A stretch of DNA of 64,000 nt, taken from NCBI RefSeq assembly GCF_030848945.1, contig NZ_JANHAX010000001.1:744001-808000 (forward strand). The letters are read 5' to 3'. Source of the DNA: Marimonas arenosa. Lineage in GTDB: Bacteria > Pseudomonadota > Alphaproteobacteria > Rhodobacterales > Rhodobacteraceae. Below, piece by piece: positions 25,529 to 34,912 of the stretch; positions within the stretch are counted from its first letter, which is position 1, and each line of letters begins with the position of its first letter. Made by a program: the position numbers and the translations under genes. Under the pieces are notes generated by a model, which saw only the letters and a program-made list of their open reading frames with translations, had not been told where the DNA came from and did no database searches.

Positions 25529-25560
25529 CAGTGGCGGAAAAGGTCAAGTCGCTGCTCTGA
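25529..25560 (+). repeat. Second copy of the tkt 3' end
   Basis: These 32 bp repeat tkt 24681-24712 with 31 of 32 identities, including the in-frame stop TGA. The single difference is synonymous (AAA versus AAG for Lys). A synonymous difference suggests the copy came from another tkt allele rather than a fresh local duplication. Beyond it, 25561-25883 holds no recognised feature. Confidence 0.85.
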
Positions 25561-25883
25561 TCCCGCCGCTCCGCGCAACAGCAATCCCAGCGCGTTTCCG
25601 GAGCTAGCGGACTGACATGGTACAGCGCACGGGCTTGAAACCGACCCGTGCGCCGTGACCCGACCGGAGCGCACGCGCTGCAAATACCTTAAAGACCCGG
25701 CCTAATCCCCCGCGGCGATACCGAAGCCTCCCCGGTTGACACACATCAATGCAATTTTGGCGCCAAGTGGTAATTGTGCCTGCCGCAGACGTTTCGTCAG
25801 TCCCTGCATTTTCGGGGCGAGTCGATTTTGGCTCCCGCAAGTACCCGGGAACCGCCAATCGCATTCGGGGGCACCAGATTCCA

Positions 25884-27413
25884 ATGGAACACCAATCAAA
25901 CCGCAACGCCAGCTTCGCAGAAGCGGCACTCCTTTTCTTTCTCGGCTTCGGCCTGTTCATGTTCTGCCGCCGCAGTGACTTTCTCCCGATGATCCCGGAA
26001 ATGATCATCGTCGCACCAATCCTCATCCTGCGGTTCAGCCGCGTGCTGCCAGCCGGCCGGGCGATCCTGCTGACGATTCTCGGGTTCATCCTGGCCTTCA
26101 ACGTCTCCCTGTGGGGGATTTTCGACATGGGCGACCCGGTTCTCAGCCTGGCGTTCAACGTCATCCGCTCGACGATCATCGCGCTTTACTATGCCCTGCC
26201 CTTTGTCATCGACCGGCTGCTCACGCCACGGCTTGGCAACCGGTTCGTCACCACGCTGATCTTCCCCGCCGCGATGACCGCGTCGATGTTCCTGTCGTCG
26301 ATGCCGCCGCCGATCGACGGCACCGCAGCCAAAAACGTCTTTGCCACCGCGCCCCTGCCGCTCTTGCAGATCTACGCGCTCGCCGGTCTCTGGGGCTTCG
26401 TGTTCTTCTGGTCCTGGCTTGCGGCCTGCGTCAACCATGCCTGGGCGCACGGTTTCCGGCTCCGGCCGACCGTCACGGCGGCCGTCGCCTTTGCCGTGGT
26501 CGCGGGCGCGCTCTTCACCTGGGGCAGCCTGCGCATCATGACCGCGCCCGAGGTGCCGACGGTCAAGGTGGCCGCAGTCGTGACCCCGGCCGAGGAAGGC
26601 GGGCCGGAGTCGATGGTCCAGGTTTTCGAAGACCGGATGACCTCGCCCTATGAACCGACGATGGCGCAAATCCGCGCGATGACCGCCGAGGCCGCCGCCA
26701 ACGGCGCGGAAATCGTCGCCTTCAACGAATTCGCCATCGTCGTGACCGAAGCCAACCACGAAGCCGCCCGCGCCGAGTTCGCGAAGATCGCCGCCGAAAA
26801 CGGCGTCTGGCTCGCCCTGCCTTATGGCTGGGTGCCGGAAACCGGCAAGGGCGCGAACCGCCACCTCCTGATCGACGACACCGGCGCGGTGCGGGCCGAC
26901 TACCAGAAACGCTTCCTGCTCGGGTTCGGCGATTTCGGCGAAAACGCGGTGTTCAAGAAGGGCGCCGAGATCATCCAGACCGCCGACAGCCCTTACGGCC
27001 GCATCGCCCTGTCGATCTGCCGCGACATGAGCTTCCCGGACTTCGCGCGCCAGGCCGGCCGTGCCGGGGCCGACATCATGCTGACCGGCTCGCACGAGTT
27101 TCCCAAGGGCATCACGCTGAACGATCCGCACCGCTCGATCGAAAACGGCTTCACCCATATCCGCCCGACCTATGACGGCATCACTTACGCGATGGACGCC
27201 TATGGCAGGGTGCTGAACCGGATGCAGCTGGAAACCGGCGCGCCCGGGATCATGTATGCGGACGTGCCGACGCAAGGTGCGCGCACCCTCTATGCCCGTT
27301 TGGGCGACTGGCTGGGATGGCTGTCGATGGCCCTGGTCGTTGTCTTTGCCGCCGGTGCCGTGCTGTTCGGGCGCAGGGTGGGCCCGTCAGCCACTGGCCA
27401 CTCGGTTGCGTAA
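25884..27413 (+). CDS. Apolipoprotein N-acyltransferase-like membrane nitrilase
   Basis: A 509-aa protein with about six N-terminal membrane segments (residues about 12-215), a carbon-nitrogen hydrolase domain (about 226-470), and a C-terminal membrane helix (about 480-500). The catalytic triad looks intact: E282 (FNEFA), K342 (YQKRFLLGFGD) and C379 (SICRDMSFP). The layout resembles Lnt, but the motifs around Lys and Cys differ from standard Lnt. I read it as an Lnt-like paralogue, not the essential lnt. I start at ATG 25884 (MEHQSN). The frame is open from 25749. It lies between the two gene-end cassettes. Confidence 0.78.
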   Translation: MEHQSNRNASFAEAALLFFLGFGLFMFCRRSDFLPMIPEMIIVAPILILRFSRVLPAGRAILLTILGFILAFNVSLWGIFDMGDPVLSLAFNVIRSTIIALYYALPFVIDRLLTPRLGNRFVTTLIFPAAMTASMFLSSMPPPIDGTAAKNVFATAPLPLLQIYALAGLWGFVFFWSWLAACVNHAWAHGFRLRPTVTAAVAFAVVAGALFTWGSLRIMTAPEVPTVKVAAVVTPAEEGGPESMVQVFEDRMTSPYEPTMAQIRAMTAEAAANGAEIVAFNEFAIVVTEANHEAARAEFAKIAAENGVWLALPYGWVPETGKGANRHLLIDDTGAVRADYQKRFLLGFGDFGENAVFKKGAEIIQTADSPYGRIALSICRDMSFPDFARQAGRAGADIMLTGSHEFPKGITLNDPHRSIENGFTHIRPTYDGITYAMDAYGRVLNRMQLETGAPGIMYADVPTQGARTLYARLGDWLGWLSMALVVVFAAGAVLFGRRVGPSATGHSVA

Positions 27414-27454
27414 CACGGGTGTCCGCACCCTTCACTCGATGGCCGGGCGGAAAT

Positions 27455-27580
27455 TCACGCCCGGCCCTTGAACACCGCCTGCCATAGCGGCGCAATCACC
27501 CGCGTGCCCAGCGGGATCAGCACCACCCCCACGGCCAACCCGAAAATAGCATCCATCAACGCCGTCATCCCCCATTTCAG
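27455..27580 (-). pseudogene. Duplicated 3' end of the DUF808 gene
   Basis: These 126 bp repeat the 3' end of the DUF808 gene (29052-29177) with 120 identities. The six differences fall in one 15-bp patch near the stop. Read on the minus strand it encodes the last 41 residues (KWGMTALMDAIFGLAVGV and onward) and a stop, but has no start of its own. The surrounding open frame to 27793 is not a gene. It closes the far side of the segment holding the beta-lactamase-fold gene. Confidence 0.85.
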
Positions 27581-29051
27581 CTTTGACCAGCAAATGGTGG
27601 CAACGACCGCTTCGGGCCTTCTGCCGAACTTGCCGCCGGTTGCGCGAAAAAACGGCATTTGACGAAGGCAAGGATATCGTCCGCGCGCGGCGGCCGTGAT
27701 GGCGTGAGCATTGACCTTGTCCATGGCTGGGCCAAGGATGAGGTACCTTGGTTTCAACGCCGCGGGGATATGGACTAATGGTCGATCTCGCACGCGAGGC
27801 CCTGTCGCCCGACGTGAAAGCGCGGCTCGACGGCATGGTAAGGACTCTGGCCGCGCGCCGCGGAACGCGGCACGCGATCATCGCCATTGGCCGCTCAGAT
27901 GGTTCGCCGCTCTGGATCGGGGCCGCCGGTGCGGCGGACGAGGCGGGCACGCCGATGACGGCGGACATGCCATTCTTTCTGGCCAGCGTGACCAAGCTCT
28001 ACATTACCACGGCAGTCCTGCGGCTGGTCGAGCAGGGTCGTGTGTCGCTTGACGCCCCTATGGCAGCGTACCTGCCGGCCGCGTTGGTAGCCGGGCTTCA
28101 CATGCGCAAAGGGGTGGACCGGACCGACCGGATCACGGTCCGGCATCTGCTGGGCCACGCGACCGGGCTTTCGGAATACCTGGTGATCCGGCCCCCCGGA
28201 GGAGCCTCGCTCCTCGACATGGTGGCCGCGGGCGAAGACGGAACATGGGGCATAAAGGAGATCACCGACCTGATCCGGGACCACGGCAGGCCCGAGTTCC
28301 CGCCCCGCCCCTTCGACGGGCGGCGTCACACGATCAGGTATTCGGACACGAATTTCCAGCTGCTCATCGCCATCATTCAGACCGTGACGAACGGGCCGCT
28401 ACAGAACGCGTTCAACGACCTGATCTTCCAGCCTCTCGGCCTTGAACACACCTTCCTTCCCGGCACCCCGGCGGCTGCGGCCGCCTCGCCCGCCCCGGCG
28501 GCGGTATGGATGGGAGATCGGCGTCTGGACCTGCTCACCGGGGCCCTGACGTCCTTCAATGACCTGTTCGCCACCGCCCGCGACACGCTTCGGTTTATGG
28601 CCGCGCTGGTGAACGGCGCGGCGTTCGAGGATGCGGCGACCGCGCGACTGCTGACAGCCCACTGGAACCCGCTGGGTTTCTCGCTCAGCCTGCGGCCCGT
28701 GGGCCCCGGATGGCCCATGGAGTACGGGCTCGGGATGATACGATTCCGGATGCCGCGGCTGCTGACGCCCTTCCGGCCCATGCCCGAAGTCATTGGCCAC
28801 ACCGGCGTCACGGGCTCCTAGCTTTTCCACTGCCCCGATCTGGACGTGATCACCGCAGGGACCGTGGACCAGACCACGGCGGCAGCGGTGCCATACCGGT
28901 TGGTGCCTCGTCTGCTCGAGTTACTCCGGGAAGCCTGACCCGAACGCGCGCCACCGACAGACGGTGACGGCTGGCTTCGCGCCCGTGCTGCTTGCGGTGC
29001 CGACCGGACCACCGAAATCCGCCACCCGCCGGAAGGTCCGCAAAACAACCC
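27581..29051. mobile_element. Short cassette inserted behind the DUF808 gene
   Basis: A segment of 1471 bp lies between the intact DUF808 gene and the duplicated 3' end at 27455-27580. It holds a single interrupted beta-lactamase-fold gene on the opposite strand. The arrangement mirrors the cassette behind tkt about 2 kb away: intact gene, cargo, then a second copy of that gene's 3' end. No integrase, transposase or short inverted ends were found. Confidence 0.6.
27778..28938 (+). pseudogene. Serine hydrolase (beta-lactamase/class C fold), interrupted by TAG
   Basis: The frame runs 386 codons from ATG 27778 to TGA 28936-28938 but has an in-frame TAG at 28819-28821. The family motifs are present: SVTK (catalytic Ser and Lys) in FFLASVTKLYIT, the YSDTNF motif for the catalytic Tyr, and GHTGVTGS near the end. 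Relatives read GHTGSTGSW at this place, so TAG is probably a TGG Trp codon changed by one base. The remaining 39 codons after TAG (LFHCPDLDVITAGTVDQ) still match the family. It is probably a young pseudogene, or the truncated product may be made. A sequencing error is possible. Confidence 0.8.
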
Positions 29052-30017
29052 TCACGCCCGGCCCTTGAACACCGCCCCCCAAACCGGCCCGATCACCCGC
29101 GTGCCCAGCGGGATCAGCACCACCCCCACGGCCAACCCGAAAATAGCATCCATCAACGCCGTCATCCCCCATTTCAGGGCCGCGAGATACGGACCGCTGA
29201 TCCCGTGCAATGCTGCCTCGACGGTGTGATGAATGAAATCATAAGGCCCATGCACCCCCATCTCGTGCAGCCCGTGCAGGATGATCGAGCCGCCGACCCA
29301 CAGCATCGCCGCCGTGCCGATCACCATCAGCGTGGCCAGGAACCCCGGCATGCCGGCGACGATCCGGCACCCCAGCCAACGGGTCAGGCCAAGCCGGCCC
29401 TTGCGCCCCATCAACAGCCCGAGGTCGTCCATCTTCACGATCACCGCCACGCTGCCGTAAACCGCGACCGTGATCGCCACCGCCACCACCGCCAGCGTCG
29501 CCGCCTCCATCCAGAAGCCGCTGGCCGGGATCGCCGCCAGCGTGATGGTCATGATCTCGGCCGACAGGATGAAATCGGTCTTGATCGCGCCCGCAACCTT
29601 TTCCTCTTCCAGATGCGCCGGGTCGCCCACCGAATGTTCGGCCGCGTCATAGACATGCTCGTGCGGGAACAGCTTGTGCCAGACCTTCTCGGCCCCCTCG
29701 AAACACAGATACGCCCCGCCCAGCATCAACAGCGGCGGAATCAGCCACGGCGCAAAGGCCGAGAGCAGCAGCCCCAGGGGCAACAGGATCAGCAGCTTGT
29801 TCTTGATCGAGCCCAGCGCGATGCGGCCGACGATCGGCAGCTCGCGGCTGGCGTCGAACCCCTGGACATAGGCCGGCGTCACCGCCGCATCGTCGATCAC
29901 CGCGCCGGCCGCCTTGGCGCCGGCCTTGGCGGCCTGCCCGGCAATGTCATCCACCGAGGCCGCTGCCACCTTGGCAATCGCAGCCACGTCATCGAGAAGC
30001 GCCAGTAACCCGCTCAT
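29052..30017 (-). CDS. DUF808 family inner-membrane protein (YedI-like)
   Basis: A 321-aa integral membrane protein. It begins MSGLLALLDDVAAIAKVAAASVDDIAGQA, the hallmark of the family, and has several hydrophobic segments (about 75-105, 160-200, 215-245, 285-310). The cytosolic piece FEGAEKVWHKLFPHEH is also typical. The function is unknown. Its last 126 bp are duplicated at 27455-27580. It is followed by the beta-lactamase-fold cassette on the opposite strand. Confidence 0.88.
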   Translation of the reverse strand: MSGLLALLDDVAAIAKVAAASVDDIAGQAAKAGAKAAGAVIDDAAVTPAYVQGFDASRELPIVGRIALGSIKNKLLILLPLGLLLSAFAPWLIPPLLMLGGAYLCFEGAEKVWHKLFPHEHVYDAAEHSVGDPAHLEEEKVAGAIKTDFILSAEIMTITLAAIPASGFWMEAATLAVVAVAITVAVYGSVAVIVKMDDLGLLMGRKGRLGLTRWLGCRIVAGMPGFLATLMVIGTAAMLWVGGSIILHGLHEMGVHGPYDFIHHTVEAALHGISGPYLAALKWGMTALMDAIFGLAVGVVLIPLGTRVIGPVWGAVFKGRA

Positions 30018-30093
30018 GTCTCACCCTATTCTTCGTTTCAGAACACATTATCTCACCGACGCGGGAATGAGTAGGCCGGGCATCGGCCCGGCG

Positions 30094-31650
30094 TCAGATC
30101 ACCTCCATCTTGCCCGACGTCGCCTCCAGCACCACCTTTTCCCCGGCCTTGACCACCTCGGCAATCTCGTGCTGCTGATCCGCCGACAAATAACCCTTCT
30201 CCGGCGCCGCCGCGATCAGGGCCAGCGCCCGTTCCCGCGCTGCCTCAAACGCCGTCCGACGGCCGGATTTCTCGTAATCATCCCGGCCCTGGCGCAGGAA
30301 CACCTCCGGCACGTGCTGGTCCCGGCACAGTGCCAGCGTCTGCGCGCTGTCGAGGAAGTGTCCCCCGACTCGAACCGCCAACACCTCGTCGAAATTCATC
30401 GCCTCGGCACTCACCTCCGGCGGCGTCAACTGTTTGCGGATCATCGACCCGATCTCGTTGTCCAATACCGCCTGGACCGGCGAAAACACCGTCGCGGTCT
30501 CCAGCTGGCCGACCCCGCCAAGAATATCTGCCCCGGCCAGCGCCACCGCCTGCCCCAGCAGCGCCCGCTCGGCCATCGACTGGCCGTCGACATCCGGCGT
30601 GTCCGAGCCCGCGCCATAGGTATGCGCGACCAGACCGAACCCCTCTTTCATCAGTTGGATCGCCATTGCCGCCGTCTGGATGCTTTCCGGACAGGACTGC
30701 AGCGCCGACCCGGTGGCCATGTCGAGCGTGAACATCAGCGGCGTCGCGATCACCGGCGTGCCGGGGCTCAGCACATGCGCCAGCACCACCATCGCCACGA
30801 TCTCGCTTGCGGCCATCAGCACCATCCCGGCCGCTGTCAGCGGCGCCGAGCCGCCGGCCGACGGCAGTGAACAGGCATGCAGCGGTATCCCCCAGCGCCC
30901 GGCCTGGACGATGCACTCGGTGTCCATGTACTTGAACTCGAGCGGTGTGAAGGAACAGGTGATGCAGCTGGCGATGGGGCGCGCCCGCAACTTCGCCTCG
31001 CCGCCCGCCGCAATCGCGGCGATCCGCATCAGGAACTCGACGTTCTCCTTGCCGTAGGGCTGGATCCAGTTGTGCTTGGTGGTGCGGTTCACCATCTCGC
31101 CCAGGGCATGAATGTCGGCACAGACCTCCGGCACCCCGTGTACGAACGGGTGCGCCACGAACCCGACCTGGTCCAATCCCTCGGCCACCGCGCCGATCGC
31201 GCGCGCCGCGCCCAGGTCCATGTTGCGATAAGAGGCATCGCGCGGATCGACAAACCCGTGCGCCCCGGTCCCGGTCCGCATCACGAACTGCCCGTCGCCG
31301 CGTGGCAGAACCATGTCCTTTAGCGGATCTTTACCACAGAGCGTCACCGTCTTCGGGGTTTCGCGCAACGCCTCCTCGACCAGTGCTCTCGGCAGGCGCA
31401 GCCGGTTCGCACCGCCGCCGTCCCGCGCGCCGGCCCTGCGCAAGGCCGCCTTGGCAACCGGGTGGATCACGACCACACCGTAACTCTCCAGAAGCTCCAG
31501 CGCCCTGTCGCGCAGCTCGGCCACCTGCCCCTCGGTCAGCGAACGCGCCCGCGTCCGCCCCGTCCGCGGCGACAGGTGAAATGCATCCGCCACGCGCGGC
31601 CCTTCGCGTTTCACCCCCCGCCCGCGTCGTTTCGACTTTTTTTCGTCCAT
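30094..31650 (-). CDS. Trimethylamine methyltransferase (MttB) family, non-pyrrolysine type
   Basis: A 518-aa TIM-barrel protein of the MttB superfamily. These transfer a methyl group from a quaternary or tertiary amine to a corrinoid protein. The motifs HNWIQPYGKENVEFL, CITCSFTPLEF, HACSLPSAGGSAPLT and GGVGQLETATVFSPVQ are characteristic. No in-frame amber codon interrupts the gene, so this is the non-pyrrolysine branch, in which glycine-betaine-type demethylases are known. No corrinoid protein gene is nearby. The start ATG 31648-31650 has GGGAGGA upstream. The N-terminus is Lys/Arg-rich. Confidence 0.87.
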   Translation of the reverse strand: MDEKKSKRRGRGVKREGPRVADAFHLSPRTGRTRARSLTEGQVAELRDRALELLESYGVVVIHPVAKAALRRAGARDGGGANRLRLPRALVEEALRETPKTVTLCGKDPLKDMVLPRGDGQFVMRTGTGAHGFVDPRDASYRNMDLGAARAIGAVAEGLDQVGFVAHPFVHGVPEVCADIHALGEMVNRTTKHNWIQPYGKENVEFLMRIAAIAAGGEAKLRARPIASCITCSFTPLEFKYMDTECIVQAGRWGIPLHACSLPSAGGSAPLTAAGMVLMAASEIVAMVVLAHVLSPGTPVIATPLMFTLDMATGSALQSCPESIQTAAMAIQLMKEGFGLVAHTYGAGSDTPDVDGQSMAERALLGQAVALAGADILGGVGQLETATVFSPVQAVLDNEIGSMIRKQLTPPEVSAEAMNFDEVLAVRVGGHFLDSAQTLALCRDQHVPEVFLRQGRDDYEKSGRRTAFEAARERALALIAAAPEKGYLSADQQHEIAEVVKAGEKVVLEATSGKMEVI

Positions 31651-31901
31651 GACATCCTCCCTTGCGATCCAGAAAGATGGCACACACCGTTTAAAGTGTC
31701 GCACGGAAAAGCTGCCTTGGCAGTTTGACCTGCGGCACACGCAACATCGGAATGTCGCGCCGCGCTTCCCACGCCTTCACCGGGGCGAAGCCGCGTAAAA
31801 CGCTTAGCTCACTGCGGGCCCACTTGAGCGCCCCGACGCTAATCGCGCACCTCCACCCACGTCAACAGAAATGGCTGCCTGCTTCTTTCGTTTGGCAAAT
31901 A

Positions 31902-31928
31902 CCTCGGGGGTGTGGGGGCAGAGCCCCC
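31902..31928. repeat. Intergenic hairpin element, second copy
   Basis: CCTCGGGGGTGT followed by GGGGGC (31914-31919), AGA and GCCCCC (31923-31928) closely resembles the element at 13672-13702. It may act as a terminator in either direction. The rest of 31651-31964 shows no gene. Confidence 0.55.
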
Positions 31929-31964
31929 GCCCGGTCTCCTGATCAGGCACAGGTCCGCGCCGAT

Positions 31965-31996
31965 GTTAGCGCAACCCCGTTGAAGTTACCGCTAAC
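31965..31996. promoter_or_regulatory. Two CceR-like operator sequences upstream of gap
   Basis: GTTACCGCTAAC (31985-31996) differs by one base from the palindrome GTTAGCGCTAAC bound by CceR, the LacI-type carbon regulator described in Rhodobacter. GTTAGCGC (31965-31972) is a perfect half plus centre, exactly 20 bp upstream. Both lie 90-120 bp before gap. Confidence 0.45.
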
Positions 31997-32086
31997 GCCC
32001 TGAAAAACCACGGCTCCGCCCCTTTCCGCCCCGCTTGATCTCCTCTAGGACACGCCTCAATTCCAGTTCTTTCGAAGGAGCATCCC

Positions 32087-33085
<999 letters not shown>

Positions 33086-33108
33086 GCGCACGCGGTTTCT
33101 TGCGCGAC

Positions 33109-33149
33109 GCGGCCTGTCGGGGCATAACCCCGCCAGGCCGCGACGTTTT
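33109..33149 (+). terminator. Terminator after gap
   Basis: GCGGCCTG / CAGGCCGC with an inner CGGGG / CCCCG stem and loop CATAA is followed by GACGTTTT. Confidence 0.8.
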
Positions 33150-33160
33150 CAGGAGACCCC

Positions 33161-33304
33161 ATGACCAACCAGATCGCCATCGGGCTGGGGCTCTTCATCC
33201 TCGCCCTAGTGGGACTCGACTATTTCTTATTCGACTGGTCGAACCTGATGTTCCTGCTCAAGAAACTGGCCGACCTGATCGAATATCTCGCCTTCTGGCG
33301 CTGA
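33161..33304 (+). CDS. Small single-span membrane protein (47 aa)
   Basis: ATG 33161 is preceded by a good AGGAGA site 4 bases away and opens a 47-codon frame ending TGA at 33302-33304. The product starts MTNQIAIGLGLFILALVGLDYF and has one strongly hydrophobic helix (residues about 5-24). A second amphipathic part ends in LIEYLAFWR. I believe similar short proteins sit next to gap in other Rhodobacterales. The function is unknown. It is shorter than usual ORF cutoffs and is easily missed. Confidence 0.75.
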   Translation: MTNQIAIGLGLFILALVGLDYFLFDWSNLMFLLKKLADLIEYLAFWR

Positions 33305-33368
33305 GCGCGCGCCCTCCGGGCCCCGCAAACGGGCGGCCGCATCGTCCACAGCAACCGAAACGAACGCC

Positions 33369-33791
33369 ATGTCGCACCGCCTGAACATCAACCCGCCCAG
33401 CCTCTGGCCGTCGCGCGGCTATCCGATGCACCATGCCGTCGTCGAACCCGAGGGACGCCGCGTTCATCTCACCGGTCAGGTCGCGTGGGATGCGCAAGGC
33501 CGCGTCATCGGCGCCGACGATGCCGAGGCCCAAACCCATGCCGCCCTCGACAATATCGAACGCATCCTTGCCGCGCTCGGCGGGACGCTCGACGATGTCG
33601 TTTCCCTGACCACCTTTTTCACCCACGACGGCGACCGGCAGGCGATTTCGCGCGCCCGCCAGGCCCGGCTCAAGCCCGATTTCGGCCCGGCCGCGACCGG
33701 CGTTCGCGTTGCGGGATTGTGGTCCCCGGATCTGCTGGTCGAACTGACGGCCATCGCGGTCATCCCGCCAGAGCGGTTCAAGACCCCCTGA
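33369..33791 (+). CDS. RidA family protein
   Basis: A 140-aa YjgF/RidA-like protein. The blocks VHLTGQVAWDAQGRVIG, EAQTHAALDNIERILAALGGTLDDVVSLTTFFTH and RVAGLWSPDLLVELTAIAVIP are typical. The usual catalytic Arg position is replaced by the local sequence VRVAGL, so deaminase activity is uncertain. Not all family members have it. It is the second RidA-type gene in the window. It lies 64 bp after the small membrane protein and converges on coaD. Confidence 0.82.
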   Translation: MSHRLNINPPSLWPSRGYPMHHAVVEPEGRRVHLTGQVAWDAQGRVIGADDAEAQTHAALDNIERILAALGGTLDDVVSLTTFFTHDGDRQAISRARQARLKPDFGPAATGVRVAGLWSPDLLVELTAIAVIPPERFKTP

Positions 33792-33810
33792 ACCGAAACC
33801 GCCGCCGGGG

Positions 33811-34305
33811 TCAGCGCCCCAGCTTGGTCAGCAGCCGGTCGTTGACCGCGGGCGGCACGAATTTCGACACGTCGCCGCCCAGCCGGGCGATTTCCTTGAC
33901 CAGTTTCGAAGCGATCGCCTGGCGCCGGGCATCGGCCATCAGGAACACCGTCTCGACGCTGTCGTCCAGCGCCCGGTTCATGCCGACCATCTGGAACTCG
34001 TATTCGAAATCGGCCACCGCGCGCAGCCCGCGGATGATCAACTGCGCGCCGACGTCATGGGCACAGTCGATCAGCAGGTTCTCGAACGGATGCACCACGC
34101 AGATAATCCCGGTGTCCGACGACAGCGCCTGGCATTCGGCCTCCAGCATCGCGACCCGTTCCTCGAGCGAAAACAGCGGCCCCTTGTCGCGATTGATCGC
34201 CACCCCGATCACCAGCTTGTCGACAAGGGCCGTGGCGCGGCGGATGATATCGGTGTGACCATAGGTCATCGGATCAAATGTGCCCGGGTATAGGCCGACG
34301 CGCAT
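33811..34305 (-). CDS. coaD: Pantetheine-phosphate adenylyltransferase
   Basis: A 164-aa enzyme of coenzyme A synthesis that joins 4'-phosphopantetheine and ATP to dephospho-CoA. It has the nucleotidyltransferase motif TYGH (14-17) in GTFDPMTYGHTDI. The second motif, SSKLVKEIARLGGDVSKFVP (the ISSS-type loop), is here ASKLVKE. The start ATG 34303-34305 has GGGGGAAA upstream. The longer frame is not needed, since 164 aa is the family length. Confidence 0.95.
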   Translation of the reverse strand: MRVGLYPGTFDPMTYGHTDIIRRATALVDKLVIGVAINRDKGPLFSLEERVAMLEAECQALSSDTGIICVVHPFENLLIDCAHDVGAQLIIRGLRAVADFEYEFQMVGMNRALDDSVETVFLMADARRQAIASKLVKEIARLGGDVSKFVPPAVNDRLLTKLGR

Positions 34306-34396
34306 GCGCTTTCCCCCGTTTTCTGCGAGTGCGTAAATTGCCAGGCTGCAATGCTGTATCACGCAGCGAAATGCAAGCCGAAGTCCGTGGCTGGGC

Positions 34397-34831
34397 TCAA
34401 TGCCCCATGATCATGCCTTCCAGCGCGTCCTTCTCCATCGCCAGTTCGTCGATCCGCGCCTTGACCACATCCCCGATGGTGACAATGCCCACGAGTTCGT
34501 CGCCCTCGACCACCGGCATGTGCCGGAACCGCCCGTTGGTCATCCGCTCCAACACCGAGTCCGCCGTTTCCGACTTGCTGCAGCTTACCGGGTTGCGGGT
34601 CATCATCTGCTCGACCTTCTCGTCCAGGCAGACCGCGCCGCGCAGCGCCAGGCTGCGCACGATGTCGCGCTCAGAAATGATGCCGACCACCGATGTGCCG
34701 TCCTCCGACACCACCAGACCGCCGATGCGCCGCTCGGCCAGGATCTGCGCCGCCTCGGCCACCGAGGTGCCCGGCGCCACGGTGATCACGCGGGCATCGC
34801 CCTTGGATTTCAAGATCTGGTGCACGAGCAT
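34397..34831 (-). CDS. CBS-domain protein
   Basis: A 144-aa protein with two tandem CBS domains and nothing else (about residues 10-65 and 78-135). The motifs AAQILAERRIGGLVVSED and RMTNGRFRHMPVVEGDELVGIVTIGDVVK are clear. Such free-standing CBS pairs bind adenosine nucleotides and regulate other proteins. The partner is unknown. It is about 90 bp upstream of the coaD reading frame on the same strand. Confidence 0.9.
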   Translation of the reverse strand: MLVHQILKSKGDARVITVAPGTSVAEAAQILAERRIGGLVVSEDGTSVVGIISERDIVRSLALRGAVCLDEKVEQMMTRNPVSCSKSETADSVLERMTNGRFRHMPVVEGDELVGIVTIGDVVKARIDELAMEKDALEGMIMGH

Positions 34832-34912
34832 CGGCCATCCTCCCGTAATTGCGGCGCTTTCCCGAATTCAACCGTCCCCCGGATGCGGCATTCTGTCAAG
34901 TCGGGCGTTGCC

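Larger units (their letters stand above)
24713..25560. mobile_element. Short cassette inserted behind tkt, bounded by tkt-end repeats
   Basis: The last 32 bp of tkt (24681-24712) recur at 25529-25560 with one silent difference (A24700 versus G25548). Between them lie about 816 bp that are visibly richer in A and T than the surroundings. They carry one cytochrome c gene with its own ribosome site and terminator. The layout is what integration at the 3' end of tkt, or transfer from a relative through tkt homology, would leave. No integrase is present. Confidence 0.65.

Noticed and set aside
27455-27793. 112-codon minus-strand frame as an independent gene
   Set aside because: Its recognisable part is only the copied end of the DUF808 gene. 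The remainder has no start signal or similarity.
28819-28821. TAG in the beta-lactamase-fold gene as a recoded amino acid
   Set aside because: There is no sign of pyrrolysine machinery or of the family using it. A Trp-to-stop mutation is simpler.
30094-31650. Pyrrolysine-containing MttB
   Set aside because: There is no in-frame TAG within the family-length protein, so it belongs to the non-pyrrolysine branch.
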